Shown piece after piece: positions 8,190 to 18,100 of a stretch of 64,000 bases of DNA. How positions within the stretch are numbered: position 1 is the stretch's first letter; each line of letters opens with the position of its first letter. The stretch covers positions 6,279,501 to 6,343,500 of the forward strand of contig NZ_CP073721.1 in NCBI RefSeq assembly GCF_025264685.1, written 5' to 3'. A program made the position numbers and the translations under genes. The stretch comes from Dactylosporangium roseum (lineage in GTDB: Bacteria > Actinomycetota > Actinomycetes > Mycobacteriales > Micromonosporaceae). Under the pieces are notes generated by a model, which saw nothing but the letters and a program-made list of their open reading frames with translations, did no database searches and had not been told where the DNA came from.

Positions 8190-8800
8190 AGGGCGCCCTT
8201 CGTGCTGGGAACGGCGCCGGCGTTGCGCGGGTCGATGGCACACGCCTGGCGCAGCGCCCGGGCGACCGCCTTGAACTGGGCCTCGACGATGTGATGCGCG
8301 TCGGGCTGGGCCCCATGCCGGCCGGCCCGCAGGATGCTCACGTGCAGCGTCACCTTCGCGGCGTGCCCGAACGACTCCCAGATGTGCCGGGTGAGGCTGG
8401 TCGGGTAGTTGCCGCCGATGTGCGGCGCGATGTTCGCCGGCTCCTCGTGCACCACGTACGGCCGGCCGGACAGGTCGACGACCGCCGACGCGAGCACCTC
8501 GTCGAGCGGGACCTGCGCGTGCCCGTACCGCGTCACACCGGCCTTGTCCCCGAGCGCCTCCGCGAACGCGGCACCGAGTGCGAGCGCCGTGTCCTCGACG
8601 GTGTGGTGCGCGTCGATCTCCAGGTCGCCGACGGTGTGCACACGCAGGTCGAACCCGCCGTGCTTGGCGATCTGGTTGAGCATGTGGTCGTAGAAGCCCA
8701 CGCCGGTGGAGATCTCCCCGACCCCGGTGCCGTCGAGGTCGAGCTCGACGGAGACCTTGGTCTCCTTGGTCACCCGCTCGATCCTGGCGGTACGGCTCAC
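8186..8800 (-). CDS. hisB: Imidazoleglycerol-phosphate dehydratase HisB
   Basis: This monofunctional 204-residue enzyme dehydrates IGP to imidazole acetol phosphate. The paired manganese-binding motifs are present: DAHHTVEDTALALG and PDAHHIVEAQFKA. There is no phosphatase domain, so histidinol-phosphate phosphatase must be coded elsewhere. It overlaps hisC by 4 bases upstream and the small membrane protein gene by 4 bases downstream. Confidence 0.97.
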   Translation of the reverse strand: MSRTARIERVTKETKVSVELDLDGTGVGEISTGVGFYDHMLNQIAKHGGFDLRVHTVGDLEIDAHHTVEDTALALGAAFAEALGDKAGVTRYGHAQVPLDEVLASAVVDLSGRPYVVHEEPANIAPHIGGNYPTSLTRHIWESFGHAAKVTLHVSILRAGRHGAQPDAHHIVEAQFKAVARALRQACAIDPRNAGAVPSTKGAL

Positions 8801-9873
8801 AACAGCTCCTCGAGTGCGTTCAGGAAGGCGGTCGTCTCCTCGGGCGTGCCGGCGGTCACGCGCAGCCAGCCGGGGAGCCCGACGTCACGGATCAGCACGC
8901 CCCGGTCGAGCAGGGCCTGCCAGGTGCCCTTGCTGTCGCCGCGCGGCGCGCCGAAGAGCACGAAGTTGGCGTCGCTGTCGGCGACCGGCAGTGCCCAGCC
9001 GCGCAGCGTGTCGACGATGCGGTCGCGCTGGGCCTTGACGGCGTCGACCGTGGACAACAGGGCCGCCGTGTGCGCGAGCGCCGACCGCGCCGCGGCCTGG
9101 GTCAGCGCGCTCAGGTGGTACGGCAGCCGGACGAGTTGCACCGCGTCGACCACGGCGGGATCCGCGGCGAGGTAGCCGACCCGCCCGCCGGCGAGCGCGA
9201 ACGCCTTGCTCATCGTGCGGGTGACGACGAGCCGGGGGTACCGCTGGATGAGGCTCAGCGCGAAGACCGTGCCCGGCCGGGCGAACTCCGCGTAGGCCTC
9301 GTCGACGACGACCATGCCGTCGGTGGCCCCGGCGACCGCCTCGACGACCTCCAGCGGCAGCGCCGTGCCGGTGGGGTTGTTCGGCGAGCACAGGAACACC
9401 AGGTCGGGCCGGTGTCGTCGCACCATCTCCACGGCGTGCTCGGCGGTCAGGCCGAAGTCGGCGCCGCGGCGCCCGTCGACCCAGGCGGTGCCGGTGCCGG
9501 CCGCGAGGAGGGGATGCATCGAATACGACGGGGTGAAGCCGAGCGCGGTGCGGCCGGGCCCGCCGAACGTCTGCAACAGCTCCTGCTGGATCTCGTTGGA
9601 GCCGTTGGCCGCCCAGACGTTGCTCTGGTCGAGGCCGTGGCCGAGATAGGCGGCCAGGTCGGTGCGCAGCGCGACGGCGTCACGGTCCGGGTAGCGGTTG
9701 AGCTCGCGCAGCACCGCGGAGAGCGCCTTCTCCATCGCCGCGACCGCCTCGTCGGGCAGCGGGTAGGAGTTCTCGTTGGTGTTGAGGCGCACGGCGACGT
9801 CGAGCTGGGGTGCGCCATACGGCGTCATGCCCCGCAACTCGTCCCGCAGCGGCAGGTCGTCGAGCGAGGTCAT
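8797..9873 (-). CDS. hisC: Histidinol-phosphate aminotransferase HisC
   Basis: The 358-residue PLP enzyme converts imidazole acetol phosphate and glutamate to histidinol phosphate. The Schiff-base lysine lies in TRTMSKAFALAGGRVGY; FLCSPNNPTG binds the cofactor and VVDEAYAEF carries the PLP-contacting Asp. The N-terminal LNTNENSYP is characteristic of HisC. The gene overlaps both neighbours by 4 bases. Confidence 0.96.
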   Translation of the reverse strand: MTSLDDLPLRDELRGMTPYGAPQLDVAVRLNTNENSYPLPDEAVAAMEKALSAVLRELNRYPDRDAVALRTDLAAYLGHGLDQSNVWAANGSNEIQQELLQTFGGPGRTALGFTPSYSMHPLLAAGTGTAWVDGRRGADFGLTAEHAVEMVRRHRPDLVFLCSPNNPTGTALPLEVVEAVAGATDGMVVVDEAYAEFARPGTVFALSLIQRYPRLVVTRTMSKAFALAGGRVGYLAADPAVVDAVQLVRLPYHLSALTQAAARSALAHTAALLSTVDAVKAQRDRIVDTLRGWALPVADSDANFVLFGAPRGDSKGTWQALLDRGVLIRDVGLPGWLRVTAGTPEETTAFLNALEELL

Positions 9874-11171
9874 GCGCCGAACCTCACCTTCACCGCGGCG
9901 CCGTGCGCCGGCAGGTCCTCGGCGTCGGACAGGGCGACGACGTGGTCGGCGACCTCGCGCAACGCGTCGTGCGAGTATTCGATGAGCTGAACACCGCGCA
10001 GGAACGTCTGCGTCGACAGGCCGGAAGAGTGCCGGGCGCAGCCGCCGGTGGGCAGCACGTGGTTGGAGCCGGCACAGTAGTCGCCGAGCGACACCGGCGA
10101 CCAGGCGCCGACGAAGATCGCCCCGGCGCTGCGCACCCGCTCGGCCACGGCGCGCGGGTCGCGGGTCTGGATCTCGAGGTGCTCGGCACCGTAGGCGTCC
10201 ACGACCTTCAGACCCTGCGCCAGGTCGTCCACGAGCACGATCGCCGACTGCGGGCCGGTCAGCGCCTCGGTGACCCGCTGATTGTGCCGGGTCTCGGCGA
10301 CCTGCTTGGCGACCTCGACCTCGACCGCCTCGACCAACTCCGGCGACGGCGTGACCAGGACGCTCGCGGCGAGCGGGTCGTGCTCGGCCTGGCTGATCAG
10401 GTCGGCGGCGACGTGACGGGGGTCGGCGCTGTCGTCGGCGAGGATGGCGATCTCGGTCGGGCCCGCCTCGGCGTCGATGCCGACGACCCCGCGCAGGAGC
10501 CGCTTGGCGGCGGTGACCCAGACATTGCCCGGCCCGGTGATCATGTCGACGGGCGCGCAGCCGGGCGCCTCGTCACCGTACCCGTACCCGAACATGGCGA
10601 TTGCCTGGGCGCCGCCCACCGCATACACCTCGTCGACCCCGAGCAGGGCACAGGCGGCCAGGATGTTGCGGTTGGGCAGGCCGGTGTCCTGCTGCGGCGG
10701 GCTGGTGACCGCGATCGACTCGACCCCGGCGGCCTGCGCCGGCACGACGTTCATGACCACGCTCGACGGGTAGACGGCCAGGCCGCCGGGCACGTAGAGC
10801 CCGACCCGGCCGACGGGCAGCCACCGCTGGGTGACCGTGCCACCGTCACTGAGGACCGTCGTGACCTCGGTGCGCTGTTGATCGAGATGTACCTTCCGGG
10901 CGCGCGCGATCGATTCCAGCAGCGCGGCACGCACCGCGGGGTCGAGCGCCTCCTCCGCCGCCGCGATGGCCTCGGCGGGCACGCGCAGCCGCTCGACCCG
11001 CACCCCGTCGAACCGATGTGTCGCCGCCCGGATCGCGGCGGCCCCGTGCTCACGGACCGCTTCGACGGTCGGGCGCACCTGCTCGGTGGCGGCGGAGACG
11101 TCAAGGGCGGCTCGGGGCAGCAGACGGCGCGGGTCCTCGACGGAGCCGCGCAGGTCGATCCGGTTCAACAC
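9870..11171 (-). CDS. hisD: Histidinol dehydrogenase HisD
   Basis: HisD (433 residues) oxidises histidinol to histidine with NAD in two steps and is zinc-dependent. Recognised segments are VPGGLAVYPSSVVMN, VGGAQAIAMFGYG, DMITGPGNVWVTAAKR, AGPTEIAILAD and LISQAEHDPLAAS with the metal-site Gln/His. It is the first gene of the operon. The GTG at 11171 lies 7 bases behind a TAGACT box (11179-11184 on the minus strand), so the message is probably leaderless. No attenuator-type His-rich leader peptide was seen upstream. Confidence 0.97.
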   Translation of the reverse strand: MLNRIDLRGSVEDPRRLLPRAALDVSAATEQVRPTVEAVREHGAAAIRAATHRFDGVRVERLRVPAEAIAAAEEALDPAVRAALLESIARARKVHLDQQRTEVTTVLSDGGTVTQRWLPVGRVGLYVPGGLAVYPSSVVMNVVPAQAAGVESIAVTSPPQQDTGLPNRNILAACALLGVDEVYAVGGAQAIAMFGYGYGDEAPGCAPVDMITGPGNVWVTAAKRLLRGVVGIDAEAGPTEIAILADDSADPRHVAADLISQAEHDPLAASVLVTPSPELVEAVEVEVAKQVAETRHNQRVTEALTGPQSAIVLVDDLAQGLKVVDAYGAEHLEIQTRDPRAVAERVRSAGAIFVGAWSPVSLGDYCAGSNHVLPTGGCARHSSGLSTQTFLRGVQLIEYSHDALREVADHVVALSDAEDLPAHGAAVKVRFGA

Positions 11172-11178
11172 CTGACCG

Positions 11179-11184
11179 AGTCTA
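11179..11184 (-). promoter_or_regulatory. hisD -10 box, leaderless start
   Basis: TAGACT on the minus strand lies 7 bases before the hisD GTG. This spacing puts the transcription start at or next to the start codon, leaving no room for a ribosome-binding site or an attenuator. Confidence 0.55.
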
Positions 11185-11241
11185 TTCGGTCGGGCGAGCG
11201 CGTTTCCCCGCCCGTCCCGCCAGTCGGGCCGTTGTGATCCT

Positions 11242-11892
11242 TCACTGTGACCTGGCCCATCGCCAGTTCAGCTCGCCCCGTCGCGGCGCCGGTCCGGGCA
11301 GCGGCCCGGCGTCGTCGCGGTCCATGCCGTCGAGGGCGAGGCCGAGGTACCGTCGGCGCAACTGGGCGGTCCGCTCCCGGTCGGGCAGCCGGATCGCGGC
11401 GCACGCCTCGAGCAGCAGCCCGACGTCGGCGACCGCGAAGTCCCGCCGCAGACGACCGCTGGCGTGTGCCCGTTCCACGAGTGCGCCGGCGAGTTCGTTC
11501 GCCCGTACGGCGTCGGCCATCATGTCCGCGGTGGGCTCGAACGTGCCGGCCAGGTGGACGGTAAGCGAGTGGACGTCGGCGTCCACGATCCCGCGCAGAA
11601 ATGTGGTGAACGCCTCCCACCCGTCGTTCACCCCTCCGGCGTCCTCGGCCTCCTGGATGAACGTCTTCAGCCCGTCGTGGCAGAGTTTGCGTAGGAGGTC
11701 CTCCTTCGCGGCGTACCTCCGGTAGAGCGCGCTGATCCCGACCCCGGCCCGCTCTGCGACGGCGGCGACCGGCGCCTTGGGATCTTCGAGAAAGACCTCC
11801 CGAGCCGCGGCGAGGATGAGCCCGTCGTTCCGAGCGGCCTGCCCCTTCCGCCCCGGCAGTCCCGCCCCACCACGCATGTCGACGTCGCTCAT
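11242..11892 (-). CDS. TetR-family transcriptional repressor
   Basis: The 216-residue protein has the TetR DNA-binding domain at about residues 20-65 (ILAAAREVFLEDPKAPVAAV, then AERAGVGISALYRRYAAKEDLL) and an all-helical ligand domain. It diverges from an epoxide hydrolase gene 311 bases away. Two GGAACG-type palindromes flank that gene's promoter and are probable operators. The inducer is unknown; an epoxide or related hydrophobic compound would fit the neighbour. Confidence 0.88.
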   Translation of the reverse strand: MSDVDMRGGAGLPGRKGQAARNDGLILAAAREVFLEDPKAPVAAVAERAGVGISALYRRYAAKEDLLRKLCHDGLKTFIQEAEDAGGVNDGWEAFTTFLRGIVDADVHSLTVHLAGTFEPTADMMADAVRANELAGALVERAHASGRLRRDFAVADVGLLLEACAAIRLPDRERTAQLRRRYLGLALDGMDRDDAGPLPGPAPRRGELNWRWARSQ

Positions 11893-12203
11893 ACAGTCCT
11901 CTTCAGCTCCGCTTCCTGTATCCGTCCATGATCACTCAAGGCCGCGAAGTTCGGCCCGACAGCCCTTTGCCAAGAACGACAATTCGGACGCGGCGCTCGG
12001 AGGTGTCACCGCCGCGGCGTGCCGAGTGCCACGGACCGCCGGACCTCCGCGGGCACCACGGCCGCCGCGGACGTCGCCGATGTCGGACGCCGCTCGCTGT
12101 CTCCGCCGTCACATAACCATCCTAACAGTGGAACGGATCGTTCCGCTCTGATAGAGTCCATCTCAGCGGAACGAAGCATTCCGTTCTGACGACAGGAGGA
12201 GTC
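11893..12203. other. TetR/epoxide hydrolase intergenic region
   Basis: This 311-base gap between divergent genes holds the epoxide hydrolase promoter and two palindromes close to the downstream gene. The rest (about 11893-12115) shows no convincing ORF, RNA or repeat. Confidence 0.6.
12130..12182 (+). promoter_or_regulatory. Paired TetR operators bracketing the epoxide hydrolase promoter
   Basis: GGAACG-GAT-CGTTCC (12130-12144) is a perfect 6-bp inverted repeat with a 3-base spacer. GGAACG-AAG-CATTCC (12168-12182) has the same geometry with one mismatch. The centres are 38 bp apart. A TAGAGT -10 candidate lies between them at 12152-12157. An AGGAGG ribosome site follows at 12194-12199, so this gene is not leaderless. 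Confidence 0.7.
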
Positions 12204-13412
12204 ATGACCGAGATCGGCAAGGACGCCGCAGCGGGGACCCGGGAAGGCGAAGGCGTGGCGCAGGTACGAGTCGGCGGCTCGGAAGAGATTCGTCCGTTCC
12301 GGGTCTCGGTGCCGCAGGAGGCCGTTGACGAGCTGTATTTCCGGCTGCGGCGGACACTCTGGCCGAACGAGCTTTCCGGGGTCGGCGACTCGTACGGGGT
12401 GCCGCGGAGCAGGGTCGAAGAGCTTGCCGCCTACTGGCTCGAACAGTTCGACTGGCGCGCCGTCGAGGACCGCCTCAACAGCCACCCGCAGTTTGTCACC
12501 GAGATCGACGGCGAACAGATCCACTTCCTGCACGTCCGTTCACCCAAGCGGGACGCCACACCCCTGATCCTCACCCACGGCTGGCCCGGCTCCGTCGTCG
12601 AGTATCTCGACGTCATCGGGCCGCTCTCGAAGGAGTTTCACCTGGTCATCCCGTCGTTGCCGGGCTTCGGGTTCTCCGGCCCGACGCGCGGAACGGGCTG
12701 GAACAGGTATCGCACCGCCCGGGCCTGGAACGAACTGATGCGCCGCCTCGGGTACGAGCGGTTCGGCGCCGTCGGCAACGACGCCGGCTCGATGGTCGCC
12801 CCCGAGCAGGGCCGCGAAGCCCCGGACCGGGTGATCGGCGTTCACGTCACGCAGCTATTCTCGTTCCCCAGCGGTGATCCCGCCGAGTTCGCGAACCTCA
12901 CCGAGACCGACCACAAGGCCCTGGCCAAGCTCCAGTGGTTCCACGAAAACCTGATGTCGTTCAACACCCTGCACAGCCAGCAGCCGCAGACCCTGGCCTT
13001 CGCGCTCGCCGACTCCCCCACCGGCCTGCTGGCGTGGAACTCGCAACTGTTCGGCGGCAGCCTCGATCCCGACTTCGTCCTCGCCAACGTGTCGATCTAC
13101 TGGTTCACCGGCACCGCCGCGTCGGCGGCCCGGTTCTACTACGAGGACGCACACGCCGAAGAGCAGCCAGCGGGCCCGACCACCGTCCCGACGGGGCTCG
13201 CGATGTTCGCCGGCGACTTCGAGTCGATCCGCCCGTTCGCGGCGCGCGACCACGCGAACATCATCCAGTGGCACACGTACGACCCGGGCATCCCCGCCTT
13301 CGGCGGCCGTGACGCGGGCGGCCACTACGCCGCACACGAGGCGACGGAGCTGCTCGTCGACGACATCCGCGGCTTCTTCGGCGGCCTGAGCGCGAACTCG
13401 CCGCGGGTCTGA
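12204..13412 (+). CDS. Epoxide hydrolase (EHN-type, alpha/beta hydrolase)
   Basis: The 402-residue protein has an N-terminal epoxide hydrolase domain (about residues 28-140, with LRRTLWPNE) and an alpha/beta-hydrolase core. The oxyanion-hole motif LTHGWPGS is present, the nucleophile Asp is probably in AVGNDAGSMV, and the base His in GGHYAAHEATE near the C-terminus. Family members open epoxides to diols. The nucleophile motif reads GNDAG rather than the common GGDWG, a moderate deviation. A strong AGGAGG site precedes the ATG. Regulation by the divergent TetR protein is very likely. Confidence 0.87.
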   Translation: MTEIGKDAAAGTREGEGVAQVRVGGSEEIRPFRVSVPQEAVDELYFRLRRTLWPNELSGVGDSYGVPRSRVEELAAYWLEQFDWRAVEDRLNSHPQFVTEIDGEQIHFLHVRSPKRDATPLILTHGWPGSVVEYLDVIGPLSKEFHLVIPSLPGFGFSGPTRGTGWNRYRTARAWNELMRRLGYERFGAVGNDAGSMVAPEQGREAPDRVIGVHVTQLFSFPSGDPAEFANLTETDHKALAKLQWFHENLMSFNTLHSQQPQTLAFALADSPTGLLAWNSQLFGGSLDPDFVLANVSIYWFTGTAASAARFYYEDAHAEEQPAGPTTVPTGLAMFAGDFESIRPFAARDHANIIQWHTYDPGIPAFGGRDAGGHYAAHEATELLVDDIRGFFGGLSANSPRV

Positions 13413-13449
13413 GTGCAACTCGCCGTGCCACGGCCCCGCTCGGCTCGGC

Positions 13450-13455
13450 TACGCT
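13450..13455 (+). promoter_or_regulatory. -10 box of the Lon-domain gene, leaderless GTG
   Basis: TACGCT ends 6 bases before the GTG at 13462. No Shine-Dalgarno sequence is present, so translation probably starts at the 5' end of the transcript. Confidence 0.5.
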
Positions 13456-13461
13456 TCGCCC

Positions 13462-14277
13462 GTGGAGGCAGCGAACGAACCGGAGCCCAACGGACCGGAG
13501 TCGAGCGAGCCCGAATCGCACGACCCTCGATCGAACCAGCCGGAGTCGGACGGCCCGGAGCAGGACGGGCGCACCCTCCTACCCCTCTTTCCGCTCGGCA
13601 CGGTGCTGTTCCCCGGGCTGGTCCTACCGCTGCACGTGTTCGAGCCCCGGTACCGCACGCTGGTGCAGCACCTCACCGAACTGCCCGCGAGCATGCCACG
13701 CGAGTTCGGTGTGGTGGCGATCCGGCGCGGCTGGGAGGTGGGACGCCAGACCGAGTCGGGGGACGCCTCGATCACGGCGGGCGAGTCGCTCTCGCTCTAC
13801 GAGATCGGGTGCGCCGCCGAGGTCCGGCAGATCACCGAGCTGCCCGACGGCCGGTTCGACCTGATGACCGTCGGGCGGCGCCGGTTCCGGCTGCTCGGCC
13901 TGGCCCGCAACGACGCGCCGTACCTGACCGGCGAGGTCGAGTGGCTGCCGGAGCCGAAGGGCGAACCCGAACGAGAGGGCGAGCTGGCCGCGGGGGTGCT
14001 GGCCGCCTTCCAGCAGTACCTCCGGGTCATCCGCCGCACCGACGAGGACGACGCCGGCGAGCAGATGCCCGACGACCCGACGGTGCTGTCCCACCTCGTC
14101 GCGGCGACGGCCTCGCTGACGCTGGAGGACCGGCAGGCCCTGCTGGCGAAGCCGGACACGATGAGCCGGCTCAAGGCCGAGCGCTCCCTGCTGCGCCGCG
14201 AGGCGGCCCTGCTCGGCCAGGTCCGCGCCGTCCCGGTCGCGCTGGCGGAACTCGCGGTCCCGTCCAGCCCCAACTGA
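13462..14277 (+). CDS. Lon N-terminal-domain protein (no protease)
   Basis: The 271-residue protein consists of a Lon substrate-binding (LAN) domain from about residue 40 (LPLFPLGTVLFPGLVLPLHV) to about 230, without the AAA or protease domains. Such stand-alone proteins are common in actinobacteria and of unclear role; substrate recognition or an adaptor function is possible. The first 37 residues are an acidic, Pro/Glu/Ser-rich repeat-like stretch (EPNGPESSEPESHDP) typical of disorder. The stop codon lies within a 25-bp tandem duplication. Confidence 0.82.
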   Translation: MEAANEPEPNGPESSEPESHDPRSNQPESDGPEQDGRTLLPLFPLGTVLFPGLVLPLHVFEPRYRTLVQHLTELPASMPREFGVVAIRRGWEVGRQTESGDASITAGESLSLYEIGCAAEVRQITELPDGRFDLMTVGRRRFRLLGLARNDAPYLTGEVEWLPEPKGEPEREGELAAGVLAAFQQYLRVIRRTDEDDAGEQMPDDPTVLSHLVAATASLTLEDRQALLAKPDTMSRLKAERSLLRREAALLGQVRAVPVALAELAVPSSPN

Positions 14278-14304
14278 AGCGGTCCCGTCCAGCCCCAACT
14301 GAAG
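14255..14304 (+). repeat. 25-bp perfect tandem duplication across a stop codon
   Basis: Bases 14255-14279 are repeated exactly at 14280-14304. The unit includes the TGA of the Lon-domain gene. A shortened related segment recurs at 14330-14352. This looks like recent slipped-strand duplication at the gene end. Confidence 0.85.
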
Positions 14305-14390
14305 ACGAACGGCCTCACCGAAGCCGAACGGTCCCAACTGAAGACGAACGGGCGATAAGCCCAATGACACCCGCCGCATCCGGCACAGCG

Positions 14391-15128
14391 TCAACGCTGT
14401 TCCGGGTCACCGGCTGGCGGCGGCGGACCGAGAACCGGACCGGCCGGACCGGCGAACCCCTGCGGATGCGGCTGCGCGGCGGCGGGGGCCGGGTCGAGGT
14501 ACTCCGCCGGCATCGTCTCGTAGCGGAGCGTCGGCGAGGCGTGGAAGCCGGCGAGCCCGGTATAGACGGCGGCGGCGGCCAGCGCCTGGATGAGCATCGT
14601 GCCGCGGACCCACGGGATGAAGCCGAACAGCAGGCTCGACTCGCCGGTGCGCAGCTTGACCGGGCGGAGGATGCGCGTGTCCTTCGGCGCGTGCTCGACC
14701 AGGTCGAGATAGTGGGCATAGCCGATCTTGTTGCCGAGCCAGGCGGCCAGGACCGAGGCGGCGGCCGACCCGATCACCAGGCCACCCAGCATGATCGCCC
14801 CGCGCTGGCGGCGGAAGACCAGCCAAGCAGCGACCGCGACCACGGCGCCCGTCACGAGCGCGATGATGATGAACCAGCCGTCGTCGGCCCAGTATCCTTC
14901 CGGTTCACCATCCACCGGATAGGGGCCGAAGTCGGTCTGCACCAGCTCGACCTTGGGCGCCACGACCGACCAGAGCAGGCCGACGGGTGCGCCGAGGGCT
15001 GCGACCGCCGCGGCGACGATGAGCGCGAACAGCAACTCGTTGCCCAGCGAGGTGCGCCTGGCGGACAGGGGTCCGCCGAGTGCCGGTTCGCCGATCGGCT
15101 CAATCGGGGCGATGCTCACGAACCCCAT
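14391..15128 (-). CDS. Membrane protein, DUF2567-like
   Basis: The 245-residue protein has four hydrophobic segments (about residues 31-55, 86-105, 113-132 and 165-188) and a Pro/Ala-rich cytoplasmic tail. Its layout, with an extracellular loop PVDGEPEGYWADDGWF and the RTGESSLLFGFIPWVRG segment before the last span, resembles actinobacterial DUF2567 proteins; this is recognition by eye, not a profile hit. Function is unknown. It starts 17 bases after dnaE and is probably read from the dnaE transcript. Confidence 0.65.
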   Translation of the reverse strand: MGFVSIAPIEPIGEPALGGPLSARRTSLGNELLFALIVAAAVAALGAPVGLLWSVVAPKVELVQTDFGPYPVDGEPEGYWADDGWFIIIALVTGAVVAVAAWLVFRRQRGAIMLGGLVIGSAAASVLAAWLGNKIGYAHYLDLVEHAPKDTRILRPVKLRTGESSLLFGFIPWVRGTMLIQALAAAAVYTGLAGFHASPTLRYETMPAEYLDPAPAAAQPHPQGFAGPAGPVLGPPPPAGDPEQR

Positions 15129-15145
15129 CCTGCCAGCGCCCGCCG

Positions 15146-18100
15146 TCAGCCCGCCAAGGAGCCCGGGCCGAGGAGCCGTTCGACCGCGCCCGTCAGCCCC
15201 GGGCCGGGCGTGACCCGCTCGGGCCCCAGCCGCAGCAGGGTCGTCTGCGCGCCGTCGACCAGCCGCACCTGCACCTCGGTGTCGCCCGGATGGCGGGTGA
15301 GGATCTCGCGGAGCCGCCGGACGAGCGCCGGCGTGCACCGGTCGGGCGGCACGACGATGACGACGGGCCGGTTCTCGGCGGCGGTCAGGTCGGGCAGCCG
15401 CAGGTCCATCGCCATCAGTCGGGGCGAGTCCTCGCGGCGGTCCACCCGGCCCTTGACGACGACGACGGCGTCTTCGGCGACGTATTGGCCGACCACCTCG
15501 TACGTGCCGGGGAAGAACATCACCTCGATCGACCCGTCGAGGTCCTCCAGCGCCGCCACCGCCCACGGCCGCCCCTGCCTGGTGACCCGGCGCTGGACGC
15601 CGGAGAGGATGCCGGCCACGGTGACGACCGTGCCGTCGGGGACGGCGCCCTCCTCGGCGAGCGCGGCGACCGAGCGGTCGGCGGCCCGCCGCAGGACGTG
15701 CTCCAGGCCGCGCAGCGGATGGTCCGAGACGTACAGGCCGAGCATCTCCCGCTCGAACGCCAGCCGCTCCGCCTTGTCCCAGTCGGCGGCCGGGATCGGC
15801 GGGTCGACCGCGAGCCCGGACCCGACGGCGTCGCCACCGAAGAGGTCGAACTGGCCGGCGGCCTCGTTGCGTTTGGTCTCCAGAACCGCGTCGATCGCGT
15901 CGGCGTGGACCGTGAGCAGGCCGCGGCGGGAGTGGCCGAACGAGTCGAAGGCGCCCGCCTTGATCAGCGACTCGACGGTCTTCCTGTTGCAGACGACCTG
16001 GTCGACCTTGCGCAGGAAGTCGAAGAAGTCGGTGTAGGCGCCCTTCTCGCGGCGCGACCGGATGATCGACTCGACGACGCTGGCGCCGACGTTGCGCACC
16101 CCGCCGAGGCCGAAGCGGATGTCGGCGCCGACGGCCGAGAACCGGCCCTGCGACTCGTTGACGTCGGGCGGCAGGAGCCGGATTCCCATGTGCCGGCACT
16201 CCGCGAGGTAGACCGCCGACCGGTCCTTGTCGTCGGCGACCGAGGTGAGCAGGGCGCTCATGTACTCGGCCGGGTAGTTGGCCTTGAGGTAGGCCGTCCA
16301 GTACGACACCAGACCGTATGCCGCACTGTGCGCCTTGTTGAACGCGTAGTCGGAGAACGGGACGAGGATGTCCCACAGCGTGCGGATCGCGTCGCCGGAG
16401 TAGCCGCGCTCGCGCATGCCGGCCGAGAACGGGCCGAACTCCGTGTCGAGGACCTCCTTCTGCTTCTTGCCCATCGCTCGGCGCAGCAGGTCGGCGGCGC
16501 CGAGCGAGTAGCCGGCGACGCGCTGCGCGATCGCCATGACCTGCTCCTGGTAGACGATCAGGCTGTAGGTCTCGTCGAGGATGTCGGCGAGCGGCTCCGC
16601 CAGCTCGGGGTGGATCGGCACGACCGGGCGCCGGCCGTTCTTGCGGTCGGCGTATTCGTGGTGGGTGTCGGCACCCATCGGGCCCGGCCGGTAGAGCGCG
16701 CCGACGGCGGAGATGTCCGCGAAGGTGTCCGGGGCCATCGAGCGGAGCAGGGCGCGCATCGGCCCGCCGTCGAACTGGAACACACCGAGCGTGTCGCCGC
16801 GTGACAGCAGCTCATACGTCGGCTTGTCGTCGAGGGGCACCTCCTCCAGCACGAGGCCGACACCCCGGTTGAGCCGGACGGCCTCGACGGCGTCGTCCAG
16901 GATCGTGAGGTTGCGCAGGCCGAGGAAGTCCATCTTCAGCAGGCCGATGGCCTCGCAGGCGCCCATGTCCCACTGGGTGATGATCGCGCCGTCCTGTTCA
17001 CGCTTCTGGATCGGCAGCACGTCGATCAGCGGCTCGCGGGACAGGATCACCCCGGCGGCGTGCACGCCCCACTGCCGCTTGAGCCCTTCGAGCCCCTTGG
17101 CGGTGTCGACGACCGATCGCACGTCGGGCTCCGCCTCGTAGAGCCGGCGGAACTCCGCCGCCTCCGGATATCGCGGGTGGGCCGGGTCGAAGATGCCGGT
17201 CAGCGGCATGTCCCGGCCCAGGACGGCGGGCGGTGTCGCCTTGGTAATCCGGTCGCCGAGCGCAAAGGGGTGGCCGAGCACCCGCGCGGCGTCCTTGATC
17301 GCCGCCTTGGCCTTGATCGTGCCGTACGTGATGATCTGCGAGACCCGGTCGTCGCCGTATTTCCCGGTCGCATACCGGATCATGTCGCCGCGCCGGCGCT
17401 CGTCGAAGTCCATGTCGATGTCCGGCATGGAGATCCGCTCCGGGTTGAGGAACCGCTCGAACAGCAGCCCGTGCGCGAGCGGGTCGAGATCGGTGATGCC
17501 GAGCGCGTAGGCGATCAGCGCGCCGGCGGCCGAGCCGCGACCCGGTCCGACCCGGATGCCCTCCCGCCTGGCGTGGGCGACGAGGTCGGCGACGACGAGG
17601 AAATATCCCGGGAAGCCCATCTGGCCGACCACCGAGAGCTCGTATTCGGCCTGACGGGCGTGGTCGGCCGGCACCCCGGCGGGGAATCGGCGGGCCAGCC
17701 CGCGCCGGACCTCGGCCCGCAGGTGGGAGTCCTCGGTCTCGCCCTCCGGGACCGGGAACCGGGGCATGAGGTTGCGCCGGGCGAACACCTCGCCGTAGTC
17801 GCCGATCCGCTCGGCGATCAGCAACGTCGCGTCGCAGGCGCCGGGCACCTCGGCGTCCCAGAGCCGGCGCATCTCGGCGGCGGACTTCAGGTAGAAGTCC
17901 TTGGCGTCGAGCTTGAACCGCTTGGGGTCGGCGAGCGTCGTGCCGGACTGCACGCACAGCAGTGCCTCGTGGGCGTCGGCGTCGGACGCGAACGTGTAGT
18001 GCAGGTCGTTGGTCGCCACGGCGGTCAGGCCCAGCCGCCTGCCGAGCCGCAGCAGGTCGTCCCGGACCCGGGCCTCGATGTCCAGGCCGTGGTCCATGAG

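Noticed and set aside
13413..16037. 874-codon plus-strand ORF across the Lon-domain gene and dnaE
   Set aside because: Low-complexity Arg/Pro translation overlapping three well-supported genes.
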